The notes under the pieces: generated by a model
Databases searched by the model: none
What the model saw: the letters and a program-made list of their open reading frames with translations, nothing else
What the model was told of the DNA's origin: nothing
Made by a program: the position numbers and the translations under genes
Shown: positions 63,199 to 64,000 of the stretch, piece by piece
How the letters are laid out: each line of letters opens with the position of its first letter
How positions within the stretch are numbered: the first letter of the stretch is position 1
Source of the DNA: Chitinophaga sedimenti
GTDB lineage: Bacteria; Bacteroidota; Bacteroidia; Chitinophagales; Chitinophagaceae
Length of the DNA: 64,000 bases
Reading direction: 5' to 3'
NCBI RefSeq assembly: GCF_023156195.1
Contig: NZ_JAKUKA010000001.1
Location: forward strand, 3,038,001-3,102,000

Positions 63199-63212
63199 AC
63201 GAATTGTTAAAA

Positions 63213-63580
63213 TTAATTCAGGATCGTCATGCTTAAATTGGTGAACGCGCTCTTCACATCCTGCAGGATAAAGCAGAAGTCGGAATACGTTTTCGCCTTC
63301 CATACCCGGGTGTTTAAATTCATCAGGTCTTCGTAAGCCCTTTGCTTATCGGCATGTTCCGCTGCTACTTTCCTTAAAGCCGTCGATAAAGCGAATTTAA
63401 CATCATGACCCTGGTCATTGTTTAAATCGTTGTAAACGAGGTCTAATGTGTTGGCATCACCTAATTTGAAAGGGTCGGCATTGGTGCCGGATACCCCCAC
63501 GCAGTCAGTACCAGCTCTTCAAAAAGTAAGTTGTAGTTCCGAAAAGTTGATTTCTTGACGCTCTCCGTTGTCTTCTCCAT
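63213..63580 (-). CDS. small helical protein of unknown function (one frame break)
   Basis: Start ATG 63580 (MEKTTESVKKSTFRNYNLL). The frame breaks near 63500, where LTAWG should continue VSGTNADPFKLGDANTLDLV. It then runs VKFALSTALRKVAAEHADKQ to the stop at 63213. Length is about 122 residues, mostly predicted helix, with no signal peptide. I do not recognise the family. A small membrane protein gene lies 32 bases upstream on the same strand. Confidence 0.6.
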
Positions 63581-63612
63581 TCTCTTAAAAAAGTGTATTC
63601 TCATTCTCTGTC

Positions 63613-63807
63613 TCAGGATGGCCGGTCTCGTGTATTTCTGATTAATCCGATGCCGGCAAAGAAAAATATTGCGCCGAGCAGAGCGTAAATGATGATTTCT
63701 TTCACATTTTTGGTCTCACTCCCGCCATTCACAAAATTCAATGCGGCCAGTATCAGGCCGATTGCGCCCGCAAAGGTAAGAATTATACCGATAACCCGTT
63801 TTTCCAT
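63613..63807 (-). CDS. small two-helix membrane protein
   Basis: 64 residues. Two hydrophobic helices (about 5-25 and 38-57) are joined by a polar loop NGGSETKNVKE. The tail RNTRDRPS is basic, placing both ends in the cytosol by the positive-inside rule. Intact frame. No family is assigned. It is probably co-transcribed with the downstream helical protein. Confidence 0.65.
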   Translation of the reverse strand: MEKRVIGIILTFAGAIGLILAALNFVNGGSETKNVKEIIIYALLGAIFFFAGIGLIRNTRDRPS

Positions 63808-63844
63808 TGTGAATTTTTACAATTGGATTATCAAAAGCTGTGCC

Positions 63845-64000
63845 TTAGCGAGCGGCACGTTCGCGAATGGTTTCGTAACGGATATCCTGTAACAATTCCC
63901 CGTTTTCGAACACCGTCACCAGCTGGTCGGCCAGTTCGGGCAATTCCTCCTCCCGTACCGTTTTGTACCCTACCCCGGTTTGTACCAGTTTCAGGCGACC
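63845..64000 (-). CDS. C-terminal end of a nicotinamide/nicotinate phosphoribosyltransferase-like protein (partial)
   Basis: The last 51 codons of a gene that enters from the right edge: GRLKLVQTGVGYKTVREEE, then LVTVFENGELLQDIRYETIRERAAR and stop. The LxTVFxNGxLxxxxxxxxIR pattern resembles the C-terminus of NAMPT-type enzymes, which make NMN or NaMN for NAD salvage. The catalytic region is outside the window, so the call rests on this tail only. Confidence 0.55.
   Translation of the reverse strand, partial: GRLKLVQTGVGYKTVREEELPELADQLVTVFENGELLQDIRYETIRERAAR

Overview
The window looks like chromosomal DNA from a Bacteroidota bacterium, most likely a Chitinophagaceae member close to Chitinophaga. 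The basis is a SusC/SusD pair with satellite lipoproteins, a FecR/DUF4974 protein, a PmoA-like DUF6807 protein, a GH92 mannosidase, a YcbB-type L,D-transpeptidase, and many TAnnTTTG (-7) promoter motifs. No rRNA, tRNA, CRISPR array, transposase, integrase or phage gene was recognised.

The dominant technical feature is damage to reading frames. About 30 of roughly 55 genes, including essential dnaK, dnaG, argS and pdhB, are cut by one or more 1-base indels, often in homopolymers. Each resumes in another frame with family-typical sequence on both sides. I read these as consensus errors of the assembly rather than pseudogenes and give the full repaired span of each gene.

Layout: 1-5.7 kb has pfkA-pyk, an MFS transporter, and succinate-semialdehyde dehydrogenase with a DoxX-like protein. 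5.7-10.4 kb has a secreted DUF6807 protein, a cytoplasmic gingipain-fold (C25-like) peptidase with an overlapping 92-residue partner, a secreted unknown and a dipeptide epimerase. 10.5-19.2 kb has dnaK, an OmpA-family protein, argS, a TPR protein, cdd and lepB. 19.4-24.3 kb has a MerR/B12-fold regulator, an alpha/beta hydrolase, an NtrC-type regulator and cysE-cysM. 24.5-31.6 kb has pdhB, thiolase, dnaG, thyA-folA and proline dehydrogenase.

From 31.6 to 45.3 kb there is a 630-base non-coding stretch, a short FecR-like protein, an FAD oxidoreductase, a Tat-lipoprotein TIM-barrel protein, a four-gene SusC/SusD operon and recQ. From 45.3 to 57.9 kb there is a secreted unknown, a TPR protein, a response regulator plus a very large double-kinase hybrid sensor, a secreted S10 peptidase, two convergent L,D-transpeptidases, a bile-acid-symporter-like protein and a membrane sensor kinase. 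From 57.9 to 59.2 kb there is an AT-richer segment with two very small minus-strand genes and several hairpins. From 59.2 to 64 kb there are an SDR, a DUF4240 protein and GH92. GH92 is preceded by a 15-codon ORF with a strong Shine-Dalgarno sequence and stacked hairpins. Two small unknowns and the 3' end of a NAMPT-like gene follow.

Most genes are housekeeping or envelope functions. The observations most worth following are the cytosolic C25-like peptidase pair, the structured leader and tiny ORF before GH92, the GH92 protein whose usual acid position reads as Gln, and the small-gene segment at 58.1-59.2 kb.
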